Shown here in pieces: positions 17,545-26,478 of a stretch of 33,057 nt of DNA. Positions within the stretch are counted from its first letter, which is position 1, and each line of letters opens with the position of its first letter. The DNA is from an uncultured Bacteroidota bacterium. GTDB taxonomy: Bacteria; Bacteroidota; Bacteroidia; Chitinophagales; Saprospiraceae. Location of the stretch: positions 1 to 33,057 of the forward strand of contig CAIYFY010000111.1 in NCBI GenBank assembly GCA_903925535.1, written 5' to 3'. Below the pieces are notes generated by a model. That model was not told the DNA's origin. It saw only the letters and a list, made by a program, of their open reading frames with translations, and ran no database searches. Made by a program: the position numbers and the translations under genes.

Positions 17545-18597
17545 CTACTTTCCTCTCATCCTGGCAGCTGCATACCGCTGGAAGCGCACAGCATTCACTT
17601 TGTGTGCAGAAAGCGTTTCAGCAAAGGTATGCGTACCTGATTCGTCAGGTTTGGCGCAGAAGTACAGGTACTTGTGCTTTTCATGATTCAGTACGGCATC
17701 AATACTCGGAATGGAAGCCATGCTGATTGGACCCGGCGGGAGTCCTTTGTACATGTAAGTATTGTAGGGCGAATCAAATCCGGTGTGTTTCTGCGTCACG
17801 CGGTGTGTGGCGAAATCACGGGTGGCAAACACACAGGTCGGATCGGCCTGCAGTCGCATATCAATACGGAGGCGGTTCAGGTAAACACCTGCGATTCGCG
17901 GTTTTTCGTCATTGTTATTGGTTTCTCTTTCCACAATAGACGCAACCGTATAGATTTCATCCGTCGAAAGTCCCATTTGTGCAGCCCGCTGCTCTCTGCC
18001 GTTTTTGGCCCAGAAAGAATCGTGTTCTTTTACCATGCGATCCAGGAATCCCTTTGCATCGGTATTCCAGTACATCTCGTAGGTATTCGGAATAATTACC
18101 GAGATGAGTGTTTCATGCGTCAGGTTGTACTGCTCCAGGTGTTTGTCGTTGTGAAACAGGCGAATCAGCGAAAGAGAGTCGGCCTCCAGAAACTGCGATA
18201 CCTTTCCAGCCACATCCTCGGGCAGGCGCATGGTGGTAAGCACCAGTTTTACAGGCGCCTGCGGACCGCTGCGCAGGTGCTGAATGAGCTGCTTGTTTGT
18301 CCAGCCGGGCTTTACCTCGTACCGGCCGGCGCGCATCACATCCTTTTTGTAGTTCATCTGGGCTGCGAGCCAGCGGAAATTGGCCTCGTCGCGGATGAAG
18401 CGACCTTTTCTCAGTATTTTCACGACATCTTCAAATGAAGAGCCCGTTGGTATGTAAACATAGGGATCGGTAATATCCGTGGCTACCGAAGGCACTAATG
18501 CACCCTGGATGGGTTGCCAGGCGAAGTAACCGCCGGCAACGACAAGTGCTACAGCCGCAATAATGATATTACGGCGCGTGAGAAATGAAAACTTCAT
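17545..18597 (-). CDS. mltG: Endolytic transglycosylase MltG
   Basis: IPTGSSFEDVVKILRKG; IIPNTYEMYWNTDAKGFLDRM; YTVASIVERETNNNDEKPRIAGVYLNRLRIDMRLQADPTCVFA; SPYNTYMYKGLPPGPISMASIPSIDAVLN. Start MKFSFLTRRN at 18597. Confidence 0.95.
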   Translation of the reverse strand: MKFSFLTRRNIIIAAVALVVAGGYFAWQPIQGALVPSVATDITDPYVYIPTGSSFEDVVKILRKGRFIRDEANFRWLAAQMNYKKDVMRAGRYEVKPGWTNKQLIQHLRSGPQAPVKLVLTTMRLPEDVAGKVSQFLEADSLSLIRLFHNDKHLEQYNLTHETLISVIIPNTYEMYWNTDAKGFLDRMVKEHDSFWAKNGREQRAAQMGLSTDEIYTVASIVERETNNNDEKPRIAGVYLNRLRIDMRLQADPTCVFATRDFATHRVTQKHTGFDSPYNTYMYKGLPPGPISMASIPSIDAVLNHEKHKYLYFCAKPDESGTHTFAETLSAHKVNAVRFQRYAAARMRGK

Positions 18598-18638
18598 GGT
18601 AATTGACTGAAACGGGGGTATCGTGAGGTACATGATGG

Positions 18639-19496
18639 CTAGTGTTTCAGGTTCTTCGCAAAGAAACCGAGCAGGTCGCCCACGGTTTCTCTGAGATCCT
18701 TCCTGTTCACTACCAGATCTACAAATCCATTCTCAAGCAGAAATTCCGCAGTCTGGAATCCCTCCGGAAGGTCTCTTTTAATAGTTTCACGTATTACTCG
18801 CGGACCGGCAAAACCGATGAGTGCCTCCGGTTCGGCCAGATTGATATCTCCCAGCATGGCAAACGAAGCTGTAACACCACCGGTGGTCGGGTCAGTCATC
18901 AGCGAGAAGTACGGGAGCCCTGCTTTGGCCATGAGCGTAAGCTTGGCGCTGGTTTTTGCCATCTGCATCAGAGAGAATGCACTTTCCATCATACGGGCAC
19001 CACCCGATTTGGAGATAATCATGAGTGCGGAGCCCGATTCGAGGGCGTGATCAATAGCCAGGGATATTTTTTCACCCACCACAGAACCCATGGAACCTCC
19101 GATGAAACGGAAATCCATGGCAGCAACCACCAGCGGGCGTCCGTGTACGTTTCCGGCGCCGATAGCGAGTGCATCGTTCAGTCCGGTCTTCTTCCGGGAA
19201 TCTTCCAGACGCTTGTCGTAGGGCTTCAGATCCTTGAAATTCAGGAAGTCAACGGAAATAAGATCATCGTGGAGGGTAACGTAGTCCTGATCGTCAAAAA
19301 GTATCTCGAAATACTCTTCAGAGCCGATCGGCGTATGCCAGTCGCACTTTGGGCACTTGTAGAAGTTGTCGCGCAATTGCTTGGTAGTAGAAGTTTCCTT
19401 GCATTTTTTGCACTGAAACCATACGCCCTCGGGTACGTCTTTCTTGTACTTGGTAGCCGTGGTGATACCTTCGCGCAGTCGTTTGTACCAGCTCAT
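18639..19496 (-). CDS. accD: Acetyl-CoA carboxylase carboxyltransferase subunit beta
   Basis: PEGVWFQCKKCKETSTTKQLRDNFYKCPKCDWH zinc ribbon; GGSMGSVVGEKI; SKSGGARMMES; DPTTGGVTASFAMLGDINLAEPEALIGFAGPRVI. Confidence 0.97.
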   Translation of the reverse strand: MSWYKRLREGITTATKYKKDVPEGVWFQCKKCKETSTTKQLRDNFYKCPKCDWHTPIGSEEYFEILFDDQDYVTLHDDLISVDFLNFKDLKPYDKRLEDSRKKTGLNDALAIGAGNVHGRPLVVAAMDFRFIGGSMGSVVGEKISLAIDHALESGSALMIISKSGGARMMESAFSLMQMAKTSAKLTLMAKAGLPYFSLMTDPTTGGVTASFAMLGDINLAEPEALIGFAGPRVIRETIKRDLPEGFQTAEFLLENGFVDLVVNRKDLRETVGDLLGFFAKNLKH

Positions 19497-19578
19497 ATCG
19501 TTTTGTTGTTGTAATGCAGCGTGTGTTCCGCAATCGGGGGCAAAGATAATTTACATATTGGTGCCAGTCACATATTTT

Positions 19579-20121
19579 TTACACGCTCCAGTATCCGAGG
19601 TATTTCAGGAACAGCTTTACCAGATTTTCGGCATCCGAAATAGCGCGGTGGTGTTGTCCTGTGAACAATATCTGCTCCATTTCCACCGCTTTTTTTAGTC
19701 CCGGAGCGCTTTTCATCCGCTTCATCAGTCTGTACTGTTCTTTCAGATTGACGTGGCTGTCGGTCCATTCGTGTTCCAGCCTGTGCATCCTGCAGTCGCT
19801 GGCAAACATCTTTTTATCGAAACCGCCCCACGAACACAGCATGTAGTCTTCCTCGAATACCCTGCCCCAGTCCCAGAACTCCTCGATTACATCCGGAAAA
19901 TACCGCGCCCTGTTCACATCATCCTGCTCAATTCCAGTCAGATTCCTGCAAAAGGGCGATAAAATCGGGTGTGCCAGCGGACGAATGAACCGGTTGAATT
20001 TACCGCGCACCTCCCCGTACTCATTGATTTTATATGCACCGATTTCTATGGTTTCCTGCACGTAGCCGGGCGGCTGATTTTCCCAGCAGGTGGCTTCCAG
20101 ATCGTAAATGATGTAGTTCAT
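19579..20121 (-). CDS. 3'-5' exonuclease, DnaQ/ERI-1-like (DEDDh)
   Basis: YIIYDLEATCWEN...ETIEIGAYKIN...LTGIEQDDV...HHRAISDAENLVKLF exonuclease motifs. Confidence 0.88.
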   Translation of the reverse strand: MNYIIYDLEATCWENQPPGYVQETIEIGAYKINEYGEVRGKFNRFIRPLAHPILSPFCRNLTGIEQDDVNRARYFPDVIEEFWDWGRVFEEDYMLCSWGGFDKKMFASDCRMHRLEHEWTDSHVNLKEQYRLMKRMKSAPGLKKAVEMEQILFTGQHHRAISDAENLVKLFLKYLGYWSV

Positions 20122-20137
20122 GACTATTTACAGAGGT

Positions 20138-21046
20138 TCAGCGCAGACCAGTCAGACGCAATAGGTACCAAATGAATAATCGCCACTTTTGTTTTTGGGT
20201 ATGGTAAAAAATTTGCTTTTCCAACTCATTTTCAACTGCTGCAGTGGCCGGGTGTAGCAAGGGGAACGGCATACTGCCTGCCCGAACCTGCTGGTGCCGG
20301 AGTCTTGCCTTGGTATTGGTGGCATCAATATCGCCCACTCCTACATTCTCTACCAGATTTACTTTGGGGATGATACACAGCCCGTCGAATCTCAGGATGG
20401 AGTAAAACCACGCATAGGCCCAGGAGTTGTTTTCCTCCCAGCTGGTAGCGTAAAACTTGTCCATCATGTAGGCCTGTGCCATGCTCCCGGGTATGAGCGC
20501 ACGCACGCGATTCTGCTCGTCGAATGCCTCCAATCCGTCGAGGTCAGGGGACATTTTCACCCACGCCCGGCTCCAGGAGGCCCAGCCCCATACCAGACTG
20601 AACCGGGAGAAGAAGTAGCTGTCTGCGAGGTGTCTGGTGTGCTTTTCGGCCACATTGGAACCGGCGATGTGCATGATACGATCATCATTCCGGTACTTCA
20701 GGAGCAATTCCTCGCAGTAAGGGAAGAAAGTGGGATCCGGCAGACAATCGTCTTCCAGTATAATACCGTATTCTTCATTGAAAAAAAACCAGGTCAGCGC
20801 ATCCTTTACCCCATCGCGCAGTCCCCAATTATGCTCTCTGAACAGGGTGTGCACTTCGCAGGGCCAGTCAATACCGCGCACCAGCATTCGACATGCTTCC
20901 GTATGCAACACATCCTCCTCTCTGCCCTTGCGCGGGCCGTCCACGTGCACATACACGCGCTCAGGCCTGACGGCGCGAACCCGTTCCATAACGGCCGCTG
21001 CATGGCCTGGGCGATTGAAGAACAAAAGGAGAACGGGCGTTTGCAT
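20138..21046 (-). CDS. Glycosyltransferase (GT-A fold, GNT-I-like)
   Basis: PVLLLFFNRPGHAAAVMERVRAVRPERVYVHVDGPR; EEYGIILEDDCLPDPTFFPYCEELLLKYRNDDRIMHIAGSN. Confidence 0.8.
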   Translation of the reverse strand: MQTPVLLLFFNRPGHAAAVMERVRAVRPERVYVHVDGPRKGREEDVLHTEACRMLVRGIDWPCEVHTLFREHNWGLRDGVKDALTWFFFNEEYGIILEDDCLPDPTFFPYCEELLLKYRNDDRIMHIAGSNVAEKHTRHLADSYFFSRFSLVWGWASWSRAWVKMSPDLDGLEAFDEQNRVRALIPGSMAQAYMMDKFYATSWEENNSWAYAWFYSILRFDGLCIIPKVNLVENVGVGDIDATNTKARLRHQQVRAGSMPFPLLHPATAAVENELEKQIFYHTQKQKWRLFIWYLLRLTGLR

Positions 21047-21053
21047 GATATAC

Positions 21054-21214
21054 GAGCTTGTTCAGGATTCTCTGCCGTTGGCAAAAACAGGCTGATTTTT
21101 TGTCAGTTTTTGCATTTTTGAAGGCGCATAGCCGGAGCTACGTAACTGAAAAAAGGTGAAAAATGGCGAAAAATGAGCCGTTTTTGACTCGGTGAGGGAA
21201 TCCTGAACAAGCTC
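21054..21214. repeat. 161-bp imperfect palindromic element with perfect 17-bp terminal inverted repeats (MITE/REP-like)
   Basis: GAGCTTGTTCAGGATTC at 21054-21070 and reverse complement GAATCCTGAACAAGCTC at 21198-21214. Inner halves are also related (GGCTGATTTTTTGTCAGTTTTTG versus reverse-complemented right half GGCTCATTTTTCGCCATTTTTC). Confidence 0.85.
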
Positions 21215-21244
21215 TGAAGAAAAGTGGTTATTTTCGCCGCAAAT

Positions 21245-22465
21245 ATGAGCAATTCAGCTGAATCACGGCAGCCAAATGTGCTGCTCGTAACAACTTATCC
21301 CCACGGAGGCGCCGGAACTGCCTGCCGCCGCCTGCAAACTGCCCTGCAAAAATCGGGCGTAAATGCCAGTCTGCTGACTCAAAAAGATGTGAGCGGCCGT
21401 TTCAACTTTATCGCCGAGCGACTGACTTTTCTTCCCTGGGAACGCGATAAATCGGTGCGTTTTTCCTTCTCACTGGCTAATTTCGGCACCGATATCAGCA
21501 GGCACCCGCTCGTGCAACAGGCCGATGTCATTCACCTGCACTGGTGGAATCAGGGATTTCTCTCGCTCCGAAACCTGGAAGCGCTCGGTCGCTCCGGCAA
21601 GAAAATCGTCTGGACGCTGCACGATATGTGGGCCTTCACAGGAGGATGCCACTACGACTGGGGCTGCGGGGGGTTCGGCGATTCATGCGGGAATTGCCCG
21701 TACCTGCGTTTCCCCTCGGAAAAAGACCTGTCGAACCAGGTGTGGAAACGGAAAAAAAGCCTTTACCCCGCCGGAATGGAAATTGTTACCTGCAGCAAGT
21801 GGCTGGCCGGACAGGCCCTTTCAAGCAGCCTGCTGGGTAACTATTCCATCACCGATATACCGAATCCGATTGATACGGATCAGTTTAAGCCGGCCAGTCC
21901 GGCGGAAAAACTGGCATTCCGCGAGCGGTTCGGACTGGCGCCCGAAACGCGACTCATCCTGTTCGCCGCCATGAATATTAAAAATCCGTTCAAGGGGTTT
22001 ACTTACTTCCGGGAGGCCCTGAACGAACTGAAGGATCTGGAAAATACGGCAGTAGTGGTGGTCGGAAAGAGTGAACCCGCCGATTTTGAAGGGGTCACAT
22101 TGCCACTCGTTCAGCCCGGACTGATACAGAATGCATCGGAGATGGCGGCCGTTTATGCAGCCTGTGACGTGTTTGTCATTCCGTCGCTGGAGGAAAATCT
22201 GCCAAACACCATCATGGAGAGTCTGGCATGCGGAACCCCGGTTGTGGGCTTCAGGGTGGGTGGCATCCCGGAAATGGTTGAACACGGGATTACCGGACTG
22301 GTATCGCCAGCCAAAGACAGCCGGCAAATGGCCCGCGATATCAGGCAGGTGCTGGATGAACCTGAAAAACGGGCAGTCATGGGCAGGAACGCCCGCAACA
22401 AGGTACTCACCGAATACGCAGAACCGGTCATTGCACGCCGTTATATGGAAGTTTACCAGCGGTAA
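21245..22465 (+). CDS. Glycosyltransferase family 4 (GT-B)
   Basis: VLLVTTYPHGGAGTACRRLQTALQKSGV; HLHWWNQGFLSLRNL; VWTLHDMWAFTGGCHY; FVIPSLEENLPNTIMESLACGTPVVGFRVGGIPEMVEHGITG. Start at MSNSAES (21245). Confidence 0.92.
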   Translation: MSNSAESRQPNVLLVTTYPHGGAGTACRRLQTALQKSGVNASLLTQKDVSGRFNFIAERLTFLPWERDKSVRFSFSLANFGTDISRHPLVQQADVIHLHWWNQGFLSLRNLEALGRSGKKIVWTLHDMWAFTGGCHYDWGCGGFGDSCGNCPYLRFPSEKDLSNQVWKRKKSLYPAGMEIVTCSKWLAGQALSSSLLGNYSITDIPNPIDTDQFKPASPAEKLAFRERFGLAPETRLILFAAMNIKNPFKGFTYFREALNELKDLENTAVVVVGKSEPADFEGVTLPLVQPGLIQNASEMAAVYAACDVFVIPSLEENLPNTIMESLACGTPVVGFRVGGIPEMVEHGITGLVSPAKDSRQMARDIRQVLDEPEKRAVMGRNARNKVLTEYAEPVIARRYMEVYQR

Positions 22466-22482
22466 ATTCCCGAACATGCCCT

Positions 22483-22490
22483 TATCTTTG
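22483..22490 (+). promoter_or_regulatory. Putative Bacteroidota -7 element (TATCTTTG)
   Basis: Matches TAnnTTTG, 22 nt upstream of ATG 22513; -33 box not clear. Confidence 0.45.
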
Positions 22491-22512
22491 TCGCCACAAA
22501 ACAAGCATTGCT

Positions 22513-24075
22513 ATGTCCAGAAAAGACGAATTCACCGCGGAAATACAGTCAGGATATAACTTTTCAGGCTCCTCTATTGTACTGGGAGGTGCCATGATTG
22601 ATGCAGAAGCCATACCCGGACTGCAGGTAAAGGTCCCGCTGCGCACCATGAACCGCCACGGACTCATCGCCGGTGCCACCGGTACAGGTAAAACCAAAAC
22701 CCTGCAGGCCATCGCCGAACAGCTGGCCGGCAACGGAGTGCCCTGTCTGCTTATGGATATCAAGGGTGATTTGTCAGGGGTGGCTATGCCCGGCACGGAG
22801 AACCCGAAAATCATGGAAAGGGCAGGAAAAATCGGCATCAACTGGAAACCAACGGGCAACTCCGTGGAATTCCTCACGCTGTCGGGTGAGAAGGGAGCCC
22901 GCCTGCGCGCCACCATCAGCGAGTTTGGCCCGGTACTGTTCAGCCGTATCCTCGGACTGAACGACACGCAGGGCGGTGTCATAGCTGTGGTATTCAAGTA
23001 TTGCGACGACAAAGGGTTGCCTCTCCTCGATCTCAAGGATTTCAAAAAAGTGCTCCAGTATCTGGGCAATGAAGGAAAAGCAGAAATAGAAGCCGAATTC
23101 GGACAGTTTTCGGCTGCCACCGCCGGTACTATTCTCCGGAAAGTGGTGGAAATGGAACAGCAGGGCGCCGACCTTTTCTTCGGTGAAACTTCTTTCGCCG
23201 TAAGCGATCTGGTCAGGATGGACGAAAACGGACGCGGAGTGATCAACATCGTACGCCTCACCGATATTCAGGACCGTCCGAAGCTGTTCAGCACTTTTAT
23301 GCTGCAGATGCTGGCCGAGATTTATGCCTCCTTCCCCGAAGAGGGCGATATGGAACAGCCCAAACTCTGTATCTTCATTGACGAGGCGCATCTGGTGTTT
23401 CAGGAGGCCACGCCGGCGCTGATGCAGCAACTGGAAGCCATTATCAAGCTGATCCGCTCAAAAGGCGTGGGTATTTACTTTATTACTCAAAACCCCGCCG
23501 ATATTCCGGACAGTATTCTCGCACAGCTGGGCCTCAAGGTACAGCATTCCCTCCGCGCTTTTACGGCCAAGGACAGAAAAGCCATCAAACTGGCCGCGGA
23601 GAACTACCCCGTCAGTAAATATTATGAAACGGAAGATTTGCTCACGGCACTCGGTATCGGCGAGGCCATCGTGAGCGTGCTCAATGAAAAGGGTATCCCC
23701 ACTCCCCTCGCACACACGCTCATGCGCGCACCCGAGAGCCGGATGGACGTACTTACCCCGTCTGAAATTGACACCATCATCGAACGCTCGGCGATTGCCA
23801 GGAAATACAACCAGGAGGTTGACAGAGAGAGCGCTTACGAGATTTTGAACCAGAAAATAGCTGAAGCGCAAGAAAATCAGCCCGAGCCGCAACAAAAAGG
23901 CGGTTCAACTGTCCGTAAGGAGAAAGAAGAGCCCGGCATGCTCGAAACGCTTGCCAAAGATCCGCTCGCCCGCCAGATTGGCCGCACGGTAGCCCGCGAA
24001 CTTACCCGCGGACTGCTCGGCGTACTCGGACTGGGCGGCGCTTCAAGAAAAAGCTCCTCCAAAAGCTGGTTTTAA
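22513..24075 (+). CDS. HerA-like ATPase (DUF853 family)
   Basis: HGLIAGATGTGKTKTLQAIAEQLAGNGVPCLLMDIKGDLSGVAMPG Walker A; LCIFIDEAHLVFQEA Walker B; GVGIYFITQNPADIPDSILAQLGLKVQHSLRAFTAKD. Confidence 0.93.
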   Translation: MSRKDEFTAEIQSGYNFSGSSIVLGGAMIDAEAIPGLQVKVPLRTMNRHGLIAGATGTGKTKTLQAIAEQLAGNGVPCLLMDIKGDLSGVAMPGTENPKIMERAGKIGINWKPTGNSVEFLTLSGEKGARLRATISEFGPVLFSRILGLNDTQGGVIAVVFKYCDDKGLPLLDLKDFKKVLQYLGNEGKAEIEAEFGQFSAATAGTILRKVVEMEQQGADLFFGETSFAVSDLVRMDENGRGVINIVRLTDIQDRPKLFSTFMLQMLAEIYASFPEEGDMEQPKLCIFIDEAHLVFQEATPALMQQLEAIIKLIRSKGVGIYFITQNPADIPDSILAQLGLKVQHSLRAFTAKDRKAIKLAAENYPVSKYYETEDLLTALGIGEAIVSVLNEKGIPTPLAHTLMRAPESRMDVLTPSEIDTIIERSAIARKYNQEVDRESAYEILNQKIAEAQENQPEPQQKGGSTVRKEKEEPGMLETLAKDPLARQIGRTVARELTRGLLGVLGLGGASRKSSSKSWF

Positions 24076-24078
24076 CCC

Positions 24079-25164
24079 ATGAATGGTTTCAGATTCTCCG
24101 ACTACAAACCCGATCCGAACGAAAGCGTTTTTGATCGCCTTTTCAAGCTGTTTCAGGAACTGATGCTCTATTCCTCCGGGAATGTGGCCCAGGCTCTGTC
24201 GTGGCTCAACGACCTCGACCGACGGTACAAACTAACCACGCCGGAATATGGGCTGGGCGATTTCATTCAGGAGCTCCGCGACAGGGGCTACATACGCGAC
24301 GACGACAGCGAGGGCGGACAGGGCGCTACCGCCAAACTCGAAATCAGCCTTCGGCAAAAGAGCCTGGATGATATTTTCGGAGACCTGAAAAAAGCCAAAA
24401 GCGGCAAACACAATACCACGGTAATCGGCCGCGGCGATGAGCATACCGCAGATATCAAACCGTACGAGTTCGGCGACAGTCTGGATAATCTGGCCGTCAC
24501 CAACTCGCTGCACAACGCCTATATCAACCACGGCATTGACGAGTTCAAGCTCACGCAGGATGATCTGGAGGTACACGAAACCTACTATCAGAGCCAGATG
24601 TCGTCTGTGCTCATGATAGATATTTCACACTCCATGATTCTTTACGGGGAAGATCGCATCACGCCGGCCAAAAAGGTTGCCCTGGCACTGGCAGAGTTCA
24701 TCAGAACCCGTTTCCCGAAAGATACCCTCGACATCATCGTGTTCGGCGACGACGCGTGGCCCATAGAACTGCAGGAAATACCCTATCTTGAGGTAGGTCC
24801 GTATCATACGAATACCGTTGCCGGACTCGAACTGGCCATGGATATCCTGAAAAAACGGCGCAACCAGAACAGGCAGATTTTCATGATAACCGACGGGAAG
24901 CCCACCTGCCTGAAAATCGGGAAAAAATACTACAAAAACTCGTTCGGACTCGACCGGAAGATCGTGAACAGGTGCCTGAACCTGTCCATGCAGTGTAAAA
25001 AACTGAATATTCCCATCACCACTTTCATGATCGCCCGGGATCCATATCTGGTGCGGTTTGTGGAGGCATTCACCCAGACCAACGGCGGCAAGGCGTTTTA
25101 CTCATCGCTCTCCGGACTGGGCTCGTTCGTGCTGGAAAACTACAAGCGCCGCAAGAAGCGCTAA
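24079..25164 (+). CDS. VWA domain-containing protein
   Basis: SVLMIDISHSMILYGEDRITPAKKVALALAEF MIDAS DxSxS; NRQIFMITDGKPTC. Confidence 0.9.
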   Translation: MNGFRFSDYKPDPNESVFDRLFKLFQELMLYSSGNVAQALSWLNDLDRRYKLTTPEYGLGDFIQELRDRGYIRDDDSEGGQGATAKLEISLRQKSLDDIFGDLKKAKSGKHNTTVIGRGDEHTADIKPYEFGDSLDNLAVTNSLHNAYINHGIDEFKLTQDDLEVHETYYQSQMSSVLMIDISHSMILYGEDRITPAKKVALALAEFIRTRFPKDTLDIIVFGDDAWPIELQEIPYLEVGPYHTNTVAGLELAMDILKKRRNQNRQIFMITDGKPTCLKIGKKYYKNSFGLDRKIVNRCLNLSMQCKKLNIPITTFMIARDPYLVRFVEAFTQTNGGKAFYSSLSGLGSFVLENYKRRKKR

Positions 25165-25174
25165 ACAATACAAG

Positions 25175-25477
25175 ATGTACACATTACTCATCACCATCGT
25201 CATCGGGCTCTTTGTGGCCATGCTGTTTGTAAACCTGTACTTCAGAGCCAAAGTGTTCAAGGTTTACGGAATCCTGGTGCGCAACAAGGTCGAATTTGGC
25301 GCTGCACATATCTTTAACCGGAAAAAACTGGAGGAAGAAATTCTGCCACGATATCCGCAGTTTCAGAATGAAATCGAAACGTTCATCAAACACATGCGCA
25401 ACTCTATCCGCATGGCCTCGGTTTTGCTGCTGCTTATTACACTCTTCGGAGGAATTCTGATGTATTTCAGGGACTAA
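25175..25477 (+). CDS. Small membrane protein, 100 aa, two TM segments
   Basis: MYTLLITIVIGLFVAMLFVNLYFRAKVFKVYGILVRNKVEF...MASVLLLLITLFGGILMYFRD. Start 25175 avoids the 107-bp overlap with the VWA gene implied by the 25058 start in the track. Confidence 0.75.
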   Translation: MYTLLITIVIGLFVAMLFVNLYFRAKVFKVYGILVRNKVEFGAAHIFNRKKLEEEILPRYPQFQNEIETFIKHMRNSIRMASVLLLLITLFGGILMYFRD

Positions 25478-25489
25478 TCCAGTTTAACG

Positions 25490-26464
25490 ATGAAAATAGG
25501 AGTTTTGGGTGCCGGACACCTCGGAAAGATTCACATCAGGTGTATTTTGTCTGAAGACTGCAGCAGTCTGTGGGATTTCGCCGGATTTTACGATCCTGAC
25601 GATCAGAATGCCGCATCTGCCATCGCTCAGTTCGGCGTGAAGCGATTCGATACGTACGAGGAATTGCTCGGCGAGGTGGATGCCGTTGATATTGTAACTC
25701 CCACACCCCTCCATTTCTCGCTGGCTGCAGGCGCCCTGCGCGCGGGCAAGCATGTTTTCATTGAAAAACCGGTTACACACACCGTCGAAGAAGCAGATGA
25801 ACTGCTGAAACTGGCCGCCGATTCCGGACTGAAAGTACAGGTGGGTCACGTGGAGCGGTTCAATCCGGCATTTACCGGACTGAAAGGCATGACCCTGAAT
25901 CCCATGTTTATAGAAGGGCACCGGCTGGCCGCTTTCCAGCCGCGGGGAACGGATGTATCCGTAGTGCTCGACCTGATGATTCACGATCTGGATCTGATCC
26001 TGCACCTCGTGAAATCACCGGTAAAAAAAGTAAGTGCCAGTGGCGTGGCCGTGCTGAGCCACACCCCCGACATCGCCAACGCCCGCATCGAATTTGAGAA
26101 CGGGTGTGTGGCAAACCTAACCGCCAGCCGGATTTCCATGAAAAGCATGCGAAAAATGCGTCTTTTTCAGGAAGACCACTATCTGAGCCTCGATTTTGCC
26201 GAGAAAAACGCCCAGATTATCAGACTGTACGATCAGGCCGCCGACAACCTTCCGCCGACAGATCAGCTTATGGAATTTGATACACCGCGCGGAAAGAAAT
26301 GGCTCGAGATGAGAATGCCCGAAACCGCTCCGGTCAACGCCATTGTAGAGGAGTTAAGAACATTTCACCACGCCATCGCCACCGATACCACCCCGGTTGT
26401 ATCGCTGCAGGACGGGGTGGATGCCCTCAGACTCGCAAACTGGATCCTGGATGAAATAGGTTGA
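25490..26464 (+). CDS. Gfo/Idh/MocA family oxidoreductase
   Basis: MKIGVLGAGHLGKIHIRCI; DAVDIVTPTPLHFSLAAGALRAGKHVFIEKPVTHTVEEADELL; VGHVERFNPAF. Confidence 0.93.
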   Translation: MKIGVLGAGHLGKIHIRCILSEDCSSLWDFAGFYDPDDQNAASAIAQFGVKRFDTYEELLGEVDAVDIVTPTPLHFSLAAGALRAGKHVFIEKPVTHTVEEADELLKLAADSGLKVQVGHVERFNPAFTGLKGMTLNPMFIEGHRLAAFQPRGTDVSVVLDLMIHDLDLILHLVKSPVKKVSASGVAVLSHTPDIANARIEFENGCVANLTASRISMKSMRKMRLFQEDHYLSLDFAEKNAQIIRLYDQAADNLPPTDQLMEFDTPRGKKWLEMRMPETAPVNAIVEELRTFHHAIATDTTPVVSLQDGVDALRLANWILDEIG

Positions 26465-26478
26465 CTGTAACCGTATAA

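Noticed and set aside
18642-19514. 290-aa plus-strand ORF spanning the whole accD gene
   Set aside because: Antisense shadow of a highly conserved gene; no recognisable family, composition typical of reverse-strand translation.
20294-21121. 275-aa plus-strand ORF opposite the GNT-I-like glycosyltransferase
   Set aside because: Antisense shadow; it also runs into the palindromic element.
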